Source: Galactobacter sp052108535 (GTDB lineage Bacteria > Actinomycetota > Actinomycetes > Actinomycetales > Micrococcaceae). Taken from it: a stretch of 58,659 nt of DNA. The stretch lies in assembly GCA_052108535.1 (NCBI GenBank), contig JBQDZM010000016.1, forward strand, positions 1 through 58,659. Direction: 5' to 3'. The notes below the pieces were generated by a model. The model had not been told where the DNA came from and did not search any database. It saw nothing but the letters and a program-made list of their open reading frames with translations. The position numbers and the translations under genes are program-made. Shown here one piece after another: positions 17,887 to 27,785 of this stretch (position 1 is its first letter; each line of letters opens with the position of its first letter).

Positions 17887-19113
17887 TCAGTGCCCGACGG
17901 CGCGGGCGGGGGATCCGCCGTCCCGGTCGCCGTGGCGGCCGGGGAGTCGGCCCGCGATCAGAGCGAACCGGAGAATCAGCGCCTCCCGGGGGTCCAGCGG
18001 GTCCAGGGTGGTGATCTCGCGGATGCGTTTGAGTCGGTATCTGACCGTGTTGGCGTGCACGCCGAGGTCGCGTGCGGTGGCTTCCAGGGCGTGGGCGTGA
18101 CCAAGGTAGGAGTCCAGGGTGGCCACCAGGGTGGACCCAGCCGCGACGAGGGGCGCGTAGTAGCTGCGCTCCAACGTGCCCAAGGCATCCGTGTCCTGAT
18201 TAATGGCGCGCTCCGGCAACAATGCATCGGCCGCGACGGGGCGGGGTGCCTCAGGCCAGGCCGGTGCGGCGGCCAAGCCGGCCACGGCCGCGTGGGCGCA
18301 ACTTGGCAAAGCCTCGAACGTCGCGACCACCGGGCCGTGGACCACGGGGCCGCTGCCGAAGAAGGCGGATACGTTTCCGTAGCCTGCGAGGGTTTCGTCG
18401 TGGTTCTCGGGGAGGCCGCCCAGCAGCAGGATGAGGCGATCCCCTTGGATGCCGACCACACAGTCACGGGCCAGCCGTACGGTGGCGCGGCGAAGGTCCC
18501 GGACGAGCGCTGCCGTGACTAGCCGCGGCGCATAGCCTGCCACCACGCAGAAGTGGCTGCGGGAGCGCCACCCCACCGCGGAGAGTCGGGAACGGATCGC
18601 ATCCGCGTCCTCGGCGCGGAGCAGCGCGTCGATGGCCTGGGCCTCGAGGCGCGAATCCCACGCCCCTCGGCGTTCCGCGGCCCGCGCATAGACATCCGCA
18701 GCGGCGAAGGCGACCTCGCGCGAGTACACCAGCACGGCCTCGCGTAGAGGCGCCTGCTCGTGGGCGGAAGCCAGTTCAGGGACGCGGTCCTCAACGACAC
18801 CCACCACGGTGCGGATGAGTTGCAGGGCGCGCTGCAGGGAGATGACGCGGGACAGATCCGACGGCGCTGGGCCAAAGACGTCGGCCAGCACCCACGTGGG
18901 TTCACTGGGCGTCTCAAACCACGCCACGAACTGGGCGATTCCGCGCTCCGCTACCCTGCCGAGTTGGGCGCGCTGTTCCGGGTGTAACCCGCGATACCAC
19001 GGAAGATCGGCATCCAGCTGTTCCAAGGCGATGGCGGAGAGTCGTCCCCGCTGCTCCTTCAGCACGGCCGCGGTGACGGAGCGCTGCGGGGTGGGCGGTG
19101 TTTCACTGGGCAC
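17887..19113 (-). CDS. PucR-family regulator, probable FasR-like activator of fatty acid synthesis
   Basis: A 408-residue protein whose C-terminus carries the PucR helix-turn-helix (DLGVHANTVRYRLKRIREIT), preceded by a GGDEF-like/CdaR middle region. Its place immediately upstream of fabD on the same strand matches FasR, the activator of the fab operon in Streptomyces; that role is inferred from synteny. The GTG start has no Shine-Dalgarno, but a TAGACT -10 ends exactly 7 bases upstream, which fits a leaderless mRNA. Confidence 0.85.
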   Translation of the reverse strand: MPSETPPTPQRSVTAAVLKEQRGRLSAIALEQLDADLPWYRGLHPEQRAQLGRVAERGIAQFVAWFETPSEPTWVLADVFGPAPSDLSRVISLQRALQLIRTVVGVVEDRVPELASAHEQAPLREAVLVYSREVAFAAADVYARAAERRGAWDSRLEAQAIDALLRAEDADAIRSRLSAVGWRSRSHFCVVAGYAPRLVTAALVRDLRRATVRLARDCVVGIQGDRLILLLGGLPENHDETLAGYGNVSAFFGSGPVVHGPVVATFEALPSCAHAAVAGLAAAPAWPEAPRPVAADALLPERAINQDTDALGTLERSYYAPLVAAGSTLVATLDSYLGHAHALEATARDLGVHANTVRYRLKRIREITTLDPLDPREALILRFALIAGRLPGRHGDRDGGSPARAVGH

Positions 19114-19120
19114 GGTGTGA

Positions 19121-19126
19121 AGTCTA
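19121..19126 (-). promoter_or_regulatory. -10 element of a leaderless promoter for the PucR-type gene
   Basis: TAGACT on the reverse strand, exactly 7 bases before the GTG at 19113. Same geometry as five other genes in this window. Confidence 0.5.
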
Positions 19127-19141
19127 GTCCGGTGACGGAAA

Positions 19142-19185
19142 CTAACGGCCCCGCCCCACCGAATCCGGTGGGGCGGGGCCGTTAG
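19142..19185 (-). terminator. terminator of aceE
   Basis: A perfect 20-bp GC-rich stem (19142-19161 with 19166-19185) and 4-base loop, between the end of aceE and the PucR-type gene's promoter. It insulates the regulator from aceE transcription. Confidence 0.85.
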
Positions 19186-19218
19186 CTAGCGAGCCGCAAG
19201 GCTTAGCGCGTCCGCGAC

Positions 19219-21966
19219 TCAGGCGTCTCCGCCGGCGGTGCCGGTGGTGCCGGCGTTGACGTTGAGCAGGTCGTACTTCTTGATCGCCTTGGCCGGAGCG
19301 TCAGCATCCACCTCGCCGCGTTTTGCGAGCATCTGCAGCGCCCGCACCACCACGGAAGCGGAGTCGATGTGGAAGAAGCGACGTGCCGCCTGGCGGGTGT
19401 CGGCGAATCCGAAGTCGTCGGCGCCCAGGGTGGCGAAGTCGTTCGGGACGAACTGCCGGATCTGGTCCGGAACCTGGGTGGCGAAGTCGGTGACGGCGAC
19501 CACGGGGCCGGTGGCGCCGGCCAGCTTCTGCGCCACGTACGGAGTACGTGCAGGCTGTTCCGGGTGCAGGAAGGCTTCCTTCTCCGCTGCCAGGCCGTCA
19601 CGACGCAGCTCCGTCCAGGAGGTGACGGACCAGAGGTCTGCCGCAACTCCCCAGTCCTCGGCGAGTACCCGCTGGGCCTCCTCGATCCACGGCACGGCGA
19701 CACCGGAGGCCAGCAACTGGACGCGGGGTCCGTTGTCCAAGTCGGAGGGCTTGATGGCATGGATGCCGCGAACAATGCCGTCCACGTCCACGTCGTCCGG
19801 CTCGGCCGGCTGGTGGATGGGCTCGTTGTACACCGTGAGGTAGTACATGACGTTGGGATCGGAATGCTTGCCGCCGTACATGCGGTCCAGGCCGGAACGC
19901 ACGATGTGACCGATCTCGTAACCGTAGGCCGGATCGTAGGAGACGATGGCCGGGTTGGTGGCGGCCAACAGCGGCGAATGCCCGTCAGCGTGCTGCGTGC
20001 CCTCACCGGTCAGTGTGGTGCGGCCAGCGGTGGCGCCGATGATGAAACCGCGCGCCATCTGGTCCCCTGCGGCCCAGAAGGCGTCGCCGGTGCGCTGGAA
20101 CCCGAACATCGAGTAGAAGATGTAGACGGGGATCAGGGTCTCGCCGTGAGTGGCGTAGCTGGTTCCGGTGGCCGTGAACGCGGCAGCGGAACCGGCTTCG
20201 TTGATGCCGGTGTGCAGGATCTGCCCGGTGGGGGCCTCCTTGTACGCCAGCACCAATTCGCGGTCCACGGAGATGTAGTTCTGACCGTTGGGGTTGTAGA
20301 TCTTCGCGGTCGGGAACATGGAGTCCATGCCGAAGGTCCGCGCCTCATCGGGGATGATCGGCACGATCCGCTTGCCGAACTCCTTGTCCCGCATGAGGTC
20401 CTTGAGCAGGCGGACGAAGGCCATGGTGGTGGCGGCCATCTGCTTGCCGGAACCGCGCTTGGTGCCGGAGTAGGACTTGTCCCCGGGCAGCTCCAGGGCG
20501 CGGGCGTTATTCCGGCGCTCTGGCAGGAAGCCGCCCAGCGCGTGACGACGAGTCATCAGGTACTGGATCTCGGGGGCGTCCATACCGGGGTGGTAGTACG
20601 GCGGGTGGTACGGGTCGGCCTCGAGCTGCTCATCGGTGATCGGGATGCGCAGGTGATCGCGGAATGCCTTGAGGTCATCCAGCGTCAGCTTCTTCATCTG
20701 GTGGGTCGCGTTACGGCCCTCGAAGTGGGTGCCGAGGCCGTAGCCCTTGACCGTCTGCGCCAGGATCACGGTGGGCTGGCCCTTGTGCTCAACGGCAGCC
20801 TTGTAGGCGGCGTAGACCTTGTTGTAGTCGTGGCCGCCGCGCTTCAGGTTCCAGATCTCCCGGTCGCTCATGTCAGCAACCAGGTCCTTGGTGATGGGGT
20901 GCTTGCCGAAGAAGTGCTCGCGCACGAACGCGCCCGACTCAGCCTTGTAGGTCTGGTAGTCGCCGTCCGGGGTGGCGTTCATGACGTCCACCAGCGTGCC
21001 GGTGTTGTCCTTCTGCAGCAGCGAGTCCCACTCGCGGCCCCACACCACCTTGATGACGTTCCAGCCGGCGCCACGGAAGAAGGCCTCGAGCTCCTGCATG
21101 ATCTTCCCGTTACCGCGCACAGGGCCGTCCAGGCGCTGCAGGTTGCAGTTGATCACGAAGTTGAGGTTGTCCAGCTTCTCATTGGCGGCCAACTGCAGGA
21201 AGCCGCGCGACTCCGGCTCGTCCATCTCGCCGTCGCCCAGGAAGGCCCAGACGTTCTGGTCAGAGGTGTCCTTGATGCCGCGGTTGTGCAGGTAGCGGTT
21301 CAGCTGCGCCTGGTAGATGGCGTTGGCCGGGCCGAGTCCCATGGACACGGTGGGGAACTGCCAGAAGTCCTGCTTCATGCGGGGGTGCGGGTAGGACGGC
21401 AGTCCGTGCGGTGCCTTGGACTTTTCCTGCCGGAAACCGTCCATGTCGTCTTCGGACAGGCGTCCCTCCATGAAGGCGCGGGCGTACATGCCGGGGGAGG
21501 CGTGGCCCTGGAAGAAGACCTGGTCGCCGCCGCCCGGGTGGTCCTGGCCGCGGAAGAAGTGGTTGAAGCCGACCTCGTAGAGGGTCGCTGCACCGGCGTA
21601 GGTGGAGATGTGTCCGCCGACGCCCACGTCGGGGGACTGGGCGCGGTGCACCATGATGGCGGCGTTCCACCGCATCCACTTACGGTAGGTGCGCTCCATC
21701 TCCTCGTTGCCAGGGAACGCGGGTTCCTGGTCCACGGGGATGGTGTTGACGTAGTCGGTGGTGGTCACCATGGGGACCTGCACGGACCTGGCGCCTGCGC
21801 GCTGCAACAGCGAACGCATGATGTATTGAGCGCGTTCGGTGCCCTCCGATTCGATCAGTCCGTCAAAGGACTCGATCCATTCGGCGGTCTCCTCAGGGTC
21901 CACATCCGGGAGGTGATTGGTCAAACCACTGAGGATGTCGGTGATGTGCGGCTCAGATTGGGTCAC
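19219..21966 (-). CDS. aceE: pyruvate dehydrogenase E1 component, homodimeric type
   Basis: Thiamine-diphosphate enzyme that decarboxylates pyruvate and passes acetyl to the E2 lipoate. The 915-residue product fits the single-chain AceE type of Proteobacteria and Actinobacteria. The TPP/Mg motif begins GDGEMDEPES and ends with NCNLQRLDGPV. The GTG at 21966 is preferred (GGAG 9 bases upstream), giving a start VTQSEPHITDILSGL. It sits next to the fab genes, linking acetyl-CoA supply with fatty acid synthesis. It has its own terminator. Confidence 0.95.
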   Translation of the reverse strand: MTQSEPHITDILSGLTNHLPDVDPEETAEWIESFDGLIESEGTERAQYIMRSLLQRAGARSVQVPMVTTTDYVNTIPVDQEPAFPGNEEMERTYRKWMRWNAAIMVHRAQSPDVGVGGHISTYAGAATLYEVGFNHFFRGQDHPGGGDQVFFQGHASPGMYARAFMEGRLSEDDMDGFRQEKSKAPHGLPSYPHPRMKQDFWQFPTVSMGLGPANAIYQAQLNRYLHNRGIKDTSDQNVWAFLGDGEMDEPESRGFLQLAANEKLDNLNFVINCNLQRLDGPVRGNGKIMQELEAFFRGAGWNVIKVVWGREWDSLLQKDNTGTLVDVMNATPDGDYQTYKAESGAFVREHFFGKHPITKDLVADMSDREIWNLKRGGHDYNKVYAAYKAAVEHKGQPTVILAQTVKGYGLGTHFEGRNATHQMKKLTLDDLKAFRDHLRIPITDEQLEADPYHPPYYHPGMDAPEIQYLMTRRHALGGFLPERRNNARALELPGDKSYSGTKRGSGKQMAATTMAFVRLLKDLMRDKEFGKRIVPIIPDEARTFGMDSMFPTAKIYNPNGQNYISVDRELVLAYKEAPTGQILHTGINEAGSAAAFTATGTSYATHGETLIPVYIFYSMFGFQRTGDAFWAAGDQMARGFIIGATAGRTTLTGEGTQHADGHSPLLAATNPAIVSYDPAYGYEIGHIVRSGLDRMYGGKHSDPNVMYYLTVYNEPIHQPAEPDDVDVDGIVRGIHAIKPSDLDNGPRVQLLASGVAVPWIEEAQRVLAEDWGVAADLWSVTSWTELRRDGLAAEKEAFLHPEQPARTPYVAQKLAGATGPVVAVTDFATQVPDQIRQFVPNDFATLGADDFGFADTRQAARRFFHIDSASVVVRALQMLAKRGEVDADAPAKAIKKYDLLNVNAGTTGTAGGDA

Positions 21967-22069
21967 GAGCGTTACTCCGTTCGGGGGAATGCTTCGACTG
22001 GTCTTGGGCGGCCTCACGCGCGCCGGTTAGCGGGCGCGAAGGACACTTGCATGGTCATGGATTGTCTTC

Positions 22070-22075
22070 AGAATA
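22070..22075 (-). promoter_or_regulatory. candidate -10 element for aceE
   Basis: TATTCT on the reverse strand about 100 bases before the aceE start, in the 285-base divergent region shared with the DUF3052 gene. No clear -35. Apart from this and the hairpin at 22216-22233 I see nothing gene-like between 21967 and 22251. Confidence 0.3.
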
Positions 22076-22215
22076 GACCTTCACGGGTGTCTCGCGCCGC
22101 ATCGGAGTTCTCGGAGCGGCAGGTTTGTTGCGGACCTATGACCTATGGATCACGGCGTGTCGAGGTTGTTCATGTTGAGCCTGAGCGTGTTTCGGTGTTG
22201 GCTTAGGGCTAAGCA

Positions 22216-22233
22216 GGCGGGTTTTCGCCCGCC
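22216..22233 (+). promoter_or_regulatory. small hairpin in the leader of the DUF3052 gene
   Basis: GGCGGG pairs with CCCGCC around a TTTTCG loop, ending 7 bases before the AGGAG site of the DUF3052 gene. It could influence initiation or mRNA stability. No T-run, so not a terminator. Confidence 0.35.
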
Positions 22234-22251
22234 GACCACAAGGAGATGAGG

Positions 22252-22689
22252 ATGACCACCGTGAGCGATGCCAAGGCACCGCAACCAGAACCGCAGCATG
22301 GAGCAGCCCAGCGCATGGGCCTGAAGTCGGGCGATCTGGTACAGGAACTGGGCTACGACGACGATGTGGACTTCGATCTGCGTGACGATATCGAGCGGCT
22401 GACCGGTGAGGGGCTGCTGGATGAGGACGAGCACGACGTGTGCGAGGCCGTGATCTTGTGGTGGCGTGACCACGACGGCGACCTCGTGGACGCCCTCGTG
22501 GATTCGCTGACAGATCTGTCCGATGACGGCGTGGTCTGGTTGTTGACCCCCAAACGTGGCCAGGACGGTCACGTTTCCGCCGTTGAGATCCAGGAAGCAG
22601 CGCCGACCGCCGGATTGCACTCGACTTCGTCCGAGGGCGTGTCAGACGATTGGCAGGCGTCGCGACTGGTTCCTCGACGCAACCACTGA
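22252..22689 (+). CDS. DUF3052 family protein
   Basis: A 145-residue acidic protein of DUF3052, an actinobacterial family. It contains RMGLKSGDLVQELGYDDDVD and DVCEAVILWWRDHDGDLVD. The second of two close ATGs is chosen because AGGAG (22241-22245) is 6 bases upstream of it but touches the first. Neighbours aceE and the AhpE-like gene are also its usual neighbours. Function unknown. Confidence 0.9.
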   Translation: MTTVSDAKAPQPEPQHGAAQRMGLKSGDLVQELGYDDDVDFDLRDDIERLTGEGLLDEDEHDVCEAVILWWRDHDGDLVDALVDSLTDLSDDGVVWLLTPKRGQDGHVSAVEIQEAAPTAGLHSTSSEGVSDDWQASRLVPRRNH

Positions 22690-22694
22690 TCGAC

Positions 22695-23156
22695 GTGGCC
22701 GCGCGACCGGCCGTTGGGCAGTCGGCACCGGATTTCGGGCTGGTCAACCAGCACGGTGAAACGGTGCGGCTCGCCGATCTGGTGGGAAGCCCTGCCCTTT
22801 TGGTCTTCTTCCCGCTGGTGCTCACACCTGTGTGTGAGCAGGAGCTGGAAGACCTGGCCGGCCACCAGGAACGTTGGGATGCCTTGGGGGTGCGCGTCCT
22901 CGGCATCTCGGTGGATCACCGTTACTCGTTGCGTGAGGCTGCCGACCGGCTCGGGTTGGAGTTCGACCTGCTCTCAGATTTTTGGCCGCACGGTGAGGTC
23001 TCCAGCGCCTTCGGCGCCTTTGACGATGTGCGCGGCCACGCGACCCGCACCACCTTTGTGCTCGACGGCGCTGGCACGGTCCGTGCCGTCGTCACCTCCG
23101 ATCGGATCACTCCCCGCGACCCGCACGAGTATGAGCGGATCCTGGCGGCACTCTAG
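22695..23156 (+). CDS. AhpE-like 1-Cys peroxiredoxin
   Basis: Thiol peroxidase of the AhpC/TSA family. The 153-residue product, matching the usual AhpE length, has peroxidatic Cys47 in LTPVC, although the usual FT before PVC reads LT, then GISVDHRYSLREAAD and FDLLSDFWPHGEV. No second conserved resolving Cys is visible, so it should use an external thiol. The GTG at 22695 starts 5 bases after the DUF3052 stop and lacks a Shine-Dalgarno, so coupling is likely. A TTG start at 22650 would overlap the upstream gene by 40 bases and is less likely. Confidence 0.85.
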   Translation: MAARPAVGQSAPDFGLVNQHGETVRLADLVGSPALLVFFPLVLTPVCEQELEDLAGHQERWDALGVRVLGISVDHRYSLREAADRLGLEFDLLSDFWPHGEVSSAFGAFDDVRGHATRTTFVLDGAGTVRAVVTSDRITPRDPHEYERILAAL

Positions 23157-23179
23157 GCCAGATTTACTGGTAGCCCGGA

Positions 23180-23185
23180 TATGAT
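23180..23185 (+). promoter_or_regulatory. candidate -10 element for the methyltransferase gene
   Basis: TATGAT 19 bases before the GTG at 23205; an AAGGAG site follows at 23190-23195. The implied 5' leader is very short. No good -35. Confidence 0.4.
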
Positions 23186-23204
23186 ATAGAAGGAGTACGC
23201 GCAA

Positions 23205-24356
23205 GTGAAGATGGTCTGGGCCGAGGACGGGCAGAACCGTACGGCCTGGTGGCATTCGGAGAACGGAGCCCCGGCTCCGCAGCGGGTGGAGGTCGTCGGA
23301 GACGCCTTGAAGGCCGACGTCGCCTACAAACTGGCGCGTCGAGGTGTTGCGCTGCTCTGGCGCGGCGACTATCACAACGCCAGGCAACTCCTACGGGCAC
23401 TGGGGAAGCGAGCGGACCGGGATGCCGCGCGTCGGCGTCCGGCCGGCGAGTCCACCGCAGCGCAGCTCTTCATTGCGCAGCGTCAGGAGCGCACCGCACG
23501 CGCCAAGATCCTGGGTGCCCTGATTGTGGAGATTCACACCGCGGAGGACGCGGGCTCGGCGGCTGGATTGCGGCTGCGTCGCGCACCCGATATCGCCGAG
23601 GCGTGCTCACAGGCCTACGGCAACCTCACGGAGCCGCGATGCGTCAGCCTGACCGAGCTCCTCGGTGTGCTCAGCGCGGCGCAATGGCAGCTCAAGGGCG
23701 TTCAGGTGCCCTTCCTCGACGACAGCGTCTACCCGAGCTACGGGGTTTTCTCTCCGGTGCGGGGCGAGTACCTTGACCTGGTGGCCGAGGCGCCCATCCC
23801 ATCCAACGCCACCACGGCCATGGATCTGGGGACCGGTACCGGTGTCCTGGCTGCCATCCTCGCCAAGCGGGGGATAGGACGCGTCACGGCCACCGACATC
23901 AATCCTCGGGCCGTGCGCTGCGCCCGCGAGAACCTGAACCGGCTCGGATACGCGGACCGGGTCACGGTGGAGGAAGCGAACCTGTTCCCCGCGGAGGGAC
24001 AAGCGGATCTGATCGTGTGTAATCCGCCGTGGTTGCCCGCGCAGCCGACCTCGTCCTTGGAGCAGGGCGTCTACGACCCGGACTCTGCCATGTTGCGTGG
24101 CTTCCTGGATCAGCTGGCGTCACGCCTGAATCCGGGTGGTGAGGGGTGGCTGATCATCTCCGACTTGGCCGTGCGCCTGGGGTTGCGGTCCTCCGAGGAT
24201 TTGGACAGTCTCATCGTTGGGGCCGGGCTGCGGGTGATCGGTCGGCTGGACACCACGCCGCGTCACCCACGGGCCAAGGACGCCTCCGATCCACTTCACG
24301 TTGCTCGTTCCCAAGAGGTCACGACGCTGTGGCGGCTGGCCCTCGCCTGCGGCTGA
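23205..24356 (+). CDS. class I SAM-dependent methyltransferase with NPPW motif
   Basis: A 383-residue protein. The N-terminal about 190 residues are helical and unlike a known domain to me. The C-terminal part is a Rossmann methyltransferase with MDLGTGTGVLAAILAKRG (about 206-223), the acidic TDINPRAVRCARENL and catalytic NPPW (273-276). NPPW/NPPY enzymes act on planar nitrogens (N-glutamine, adenine or guanine); the RNA guanine N2 (RsmC/RlmG-like) and protein glutamine types are both possible. GTG start with AAGGAG 9 bases upstream. Substrate not predictable here. Confidence 0.8.
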   Translation: MKMVWAEDGQNRTAWWHSENGAPAPQRVEVVGDALKADVAYKLARRGVALLWRGDYHNARQLLRALGKRADRDAARRRPAGESTAAQLFIAQRQERTARAKILGALIVEIHTAEDAGSAAGLRLRRAPDIAEACSQAYGNLTEPRCVSLTELLGVLSAAQWQLKGVQVPFLDDSVYPSYGVFSPVRGEYLDLVAEAPIPSNATTAMDLGTGTGVLAAILAKRGIGRVTATDINPRAVRCARENLNRLGYADRVTVEEANLFPAEGQADLIVCNPPWLPAQPTSSLEQGVYDPDSAMLRGFLDQLASRLNPGGEGWLIISDLAVRLGLRSSEDLDSLIVGAGLRVIGRLDTTPRHPRAKDASDPLHVARSQEVTTLWRLALACG

Positions 24357-24407
24357 TCTGCCTCATACTGGATGCGTCCCGACCCCATCGTCAGCTTAGG
24401 AGGCCCC

Positions 24408-24953
24408 ATGTATCAGCAACGCTGGGGCCACGGGGCGCGCAGGTCGTCGCTGGCCGTCGTCATGGCCGGCTTGGTCCTCGTGGCCTCCCCGCTGGATCAC
24501 GTTTCCGTGAACGCAGCAGTCACCGCCGCCCGGACCGCGCTTGCCGTGGCCGGTAGCGACCACCAGGAAAGGCCTCAGCACTTCAGCGGTGACCGGATCC
24601 GCGACGACGGGAATGTGGCGAAACAACTGCTGGCGCACTACTACGGCAAAAGCGGGCGCAATGCAGTGATCGATTGGTCGTTCTTCGCCAAGGACGAGCA
24701 CTTCATGGATTTTGTCCGCGGCTTGCCGGTGGCCCGTGGGGAGCACGCCTACTCCGCTCAGGCGCAGCGCAACGGGATGGACATGGTGCTTGCGCTGAAC
24801 AACTTCGCGGTGGCCCGGACGTCTCAGCACTGCTATGTGGTCAGGGACTACTACGACTTCGACCCGAACTCGCGCTTCGCAGGATTGCAGCAGGATGCTG
24901 CGCGGGGTGCGGCGAAGGAGTTTGCCGTCTACGCGTCAGGCTGTGCGTTCTAG
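24408..24953 (+). CDS. secreted protein of unknown function
   Basis: A 181-residue product with a positively charged N-terminus (RWGHGARRSS), a hydrophobic stretch (about 13-30) and a likely signal-peptidase site near residue 32-40; the rest is soluble with two cysteines that could form a disulfide (in SQHCYVV and ASGCAF). Start ATG follows AGGAGG. A terminator lies 70 bases beyond the stop. I do not recognise the family. Confidence 0.7.
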   Translation: MYQQRWGHGARRSSLAVVMAGLVLVASPLDHVSVNAAVTAARTALAVAGSDHQERPQHFSGDRIRDDGNVAKQLLAHYYGKSGRNAVIDWSFFAKDEHFMDFVRGLPVARGEHAYSAQAQRNGMDMVLALNNFAVARTSQHCYVVRDYYDFDPNSRFAGLQQDAARGAAKEFAVYASGCAF

Positions 24954-25023
24954 ATGGATTCTGCGCGCGAGTCTGCTGCTGCGGTAGCCTGGCGCGCAAA
25001 CACCCCGGAACCGTCCCTGAAAC

Positions 25024-25047
25024 ACCCGGCTCCCCACAGAGCCGGGT
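25024..25047 (+). terminator. terminator after the secreted-protein gene
   Basis: ACCCGGCTC (25024-25032) pairs with GAGCCGGGT (25039-25047), followed by TTCTC. Between here and 25194 I see no coding potential on either strand. Confidence 0.65.
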
Positions 25048-25194
25048 TCTCGCCACAGAGCCGCACCTTGCCCAGCTCCACGGTGAATCCCCGGCTCTGC
25101 GATAGGCGCAGCAGCCTGCACGCCACTGACATGCCTCGGTCAGACACACATTCTGGGAGATAACCCACTCATGCTGAACCCTATGAAACGACAA

Positions 25195-25221
25195 AGTCGA
25201 ACCCCGCTAAGGAGTTCGACT
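25195..25221 (-). terminator. terminator of tRNA-Val
   Basis: An 8-bp stem AGTCGAAC/GTTCGACT just past the tRNA 3' end on the reverse strand, followed by TTTGTCGTTTC. Confidence 0.65.
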
Positions 25222-25231
25222 ACGTCTGAAA

Positions 25232-25307
25232 TGGTGGGTCCTAGCGGGCTCGAACCGCTGACTCCCACGGTGTAAACGTGGTGCTCTACCAACTGAGCTA
25301 AAGACCC
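25232..25307 (-). tRNA. tRNA-Val (anticodon UAC)
   Basis: A 76-base cloverleaf with encoded CCA. Acceptor GGGTCTT pairs with AGGACCC including one G-U, the D-arm has AGCTCAGTTGGTAGAGC, the anticodon stem is CCACG/CGTGG around TTTACAC, and the T-loop is GGTTCGAGCCC. The anticodon TAC reads GUA and possibly other GUN codons. It is a single-gene transcript; neighbours are not mobile. Confidence 0.97.
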
Positions 25308-25399
25308 TTGTCGTGTGCCTCGAAAGGCACTTCTCACACTCTACCGGGTGCGGAGCCGGATTCCGGAATCGGAGTCGTGTGGTGAGAAAAGTGGGGGAG

Positions 25400-25452
25400 A
25401 TGCCCGACGGCGGTGGCCGGCTCGCTGGGAGCCGGCCACCGCCGTCGGGCAT
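25400..25452 (-). terminator. long perfect terminator hairpin after cysE
   Basis: 24-bp perfect arms (25400-25423 and 25429-25452) with a 5-base loop, 18 bases beyond the cysE stop. It is unusually long and GC-rich; the reverse side runs into TCTCCCCC rather than Ts. It also insulates the divergently located tRNA promoter. Confidence 0.8.
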
Positions 25453-25470
25453 GAGGGGAGCGCGCAGCGC

Positions 25471-26058
25471 TCAGATCCACATGGCCGGATCGATGTACTC
25501 CGCGGGATCCACCGCCGGCTCGTGTTCCTCCGGTCTACGCCGGCGGTCACGGGCCGGTACCCCGGTGAGAATGGAGTTCTCCGGAGCGTCGCGGACCACC
25601 ACGGCGTTGGCGCCAACCGCCGAGTCGGCACCGATGGTGATGGCACCGAGCACCTTGGCCCCCGCACCCACCGTCACCCGGTCACCCAGGGTCGGGTGGC
25701 GCTTGCCCTTGGCCAGCGACTGCCCACCCAACGTCACACCCTGGTAGAGCATGACATCGTCCCCGATCTCCGCAGTCTCACCGATCACCACGCCCATGCC
25801 GTGATCGATGAAGAACCGACGGCCGATGGTGGCGCCCGGATGAATCTCGATCCCGGTGATGGACCTGGCAATCTGTGAGATAGCCCGGGCTGGGAACTGG
25901 GACGCTCCGCCCTTGAGCCACAGGCGATGCGCCAGGCGGTAAGCCCAGATCGCGTGAAGTCCCGAGTACACCACCGCGATCTCGGTATCACTGCGAGCGG
26001 CAGGGTCGCGGTCGCGGGCGGCGCTCAGGTCTTCCCTGATGCGACTGATGAAGGACAC
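25471..26058 (-). CDS. cysE: serine O-acetyltransferase
   Basis: Makes O-acetylserine, the substrate of the adjacent CysK. The 195-residue product has an N-terminal helical domain and a left-handed beta-helix with IDHGMGVVIGETAEIGDDV and YQGVTLGG, the active-site His included. The GTG at 26058 is chosen because AAGGAG lies just upstream and the product then starts VSFISRIREDL. It lies 40 bases downstream of cysK on the same strand, so the two form a cysteine biosynthesis operon. Confidence 0.95.
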   Translation of the reverse strand: MSFISRIREDLSAARDRDPAARSDTEIAVVYSGLHAIWAYRLAHRLWLKGGASQFPARAISQIARSITGIEIHPGATIGRRFFIDHGMGVVIGETAEIGDDVMLYQGVTLGGQSLAKGKRHPTLGDRVTVGAGAKVLGAITIGADSAVGANAVVVRDAPENSILTGVPARDRRRRPEEHEPAVDPAEYIDPAMWI

Positions 26059-26098
26059 GGGTCTCCTTGGACGGCGGTGGTGGACGGGACTGACGAGG

Positions 26099-27031
<933 letters not shown>

Positions 27032-27135
27032 GAGTTTCCTCTCGACTTGGTAATCGCGGGCGGAGAACGCCGTTGTTGGGCCGCGCCGGTCGGTGATGAC
27101 CGGCCGGTCCCTGTTTCCAGGCTAGTCGGCGCAGG

Positions 27136-27732
27136 TCACCTGGACCGCTGGAATGTGGCGAATTGTTTCCTGGCCTTGGCCATTTTGGGATTGATGATGA
27201 CCTGGCAGTAGCCGGCCTCCGGGTGAGTGGCGTAGAAGTCCTGATGCTCCGGCTCGGCCGGGTGCCACGCGGCGAAGGGCTCCACGGTGGTGACGATGGG
27301 CCGGTCCCAATTGCTCTGGTTGCGCTCGATGGCCGCGCCCATTCGCTCGGCCTGAGCCTGGTCCAACGGGAACAGCGACGAACGGTACTGGGTGCCCACG
27401 TCGTAACCCTGCCGGTTCAAGGTCGTTGGATCATGCATGGAGAAGAACATGTCAAGCAGGGTGTCCTCATCGATCACGGTCGGGTCGAAGGCCACGGCCA
27501 CCGCCTCGGCGTGCCCGGTGGTTCCACTGCATACCGACTCGTAGTACGGGTGCTCCGTATGCCCACCCGTGTACCCGGATTCGACACCGGTGACGCCCCT
27601 GACCGTGCGGTACCAGGCATCCAGACACCAGAAGCAGCCGCCTCCGAGGACCAAGAAGTCAGAGGTTCTCTGGTGCGTCTCGCTGGGGTGGGTGCCTGAT
27701 CCGGGGTCGGTGCTCAATGGTGTGGTGTTCAC
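27136..27732 (-). CDS. msrA: peptide methionine sulfoxide reductase A
   Basis: Reduces methionine-S-sulfoxide. The 198-residue product has the catalytic GCFWC motif (residues 32-36), then GVESGYTGGHTEHPYYESVCSG and the FFSMHDPTTLNRQGYDVGTQYRS segment, all as expected. The start is uncertain: GTG 27732 and an upstream TTG at 27744 are both in frame, and neither has a Shine-Dalgarno. It is divergent from nif3 with a 50-base spacer. Confidence 0.92.
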   Translation of the reverse strand: MNTTPLSTDPGSGTHPSETHQRTSDFLVLGGGCFWCLDAWYRTVRGVTGVESGYTGGHTEHPYYESVCSGTTGHAEAVAVAFDPTVIDEDTLLDMFFSMHDPTTLNRQGYDVGTQYRSSLFPLDQAQAERMGAAIERNQSNWDRPIVTTVEPFAAWHPAEPEHQDFYATHPEAGYCQVIINPKMAKARKQFATFQRSR

Positions 27733-27772
27733 GTAGATGCACAACGTCAGCTGTGCCCGGGATTGTTCCCTG

Positions 27773-27778
27773 TACGGT
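27773..27778 (+). promoter_or_regulatory. -10 element of a leaderless promoter for nif3
   Basis: TACGGT followed by 7 bases and the ATG at 27786, the same geometry as in five other genes here. TAGGGA directly before the ATG is too close to act as a Shine-Dalgarno. Confidence 0.5.
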
Positions 27779-27785
27779 TAGGGAC

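Noticed and set aside
19369..22206. A 945-codon open frame on the plus strand opposite aceE
   Set aside because: It is the antisense shadow of aceE in high-GC DNA; the translation is low-complexity Gly/Val/His and matches no family, while the reverse strand encodes a complete AceE.
25232..25307. tRNA-Val as an integration site for a genomic island
   Set aside because: No integrase, no partial tRNA repeat, and housekeeping genes on both sides.
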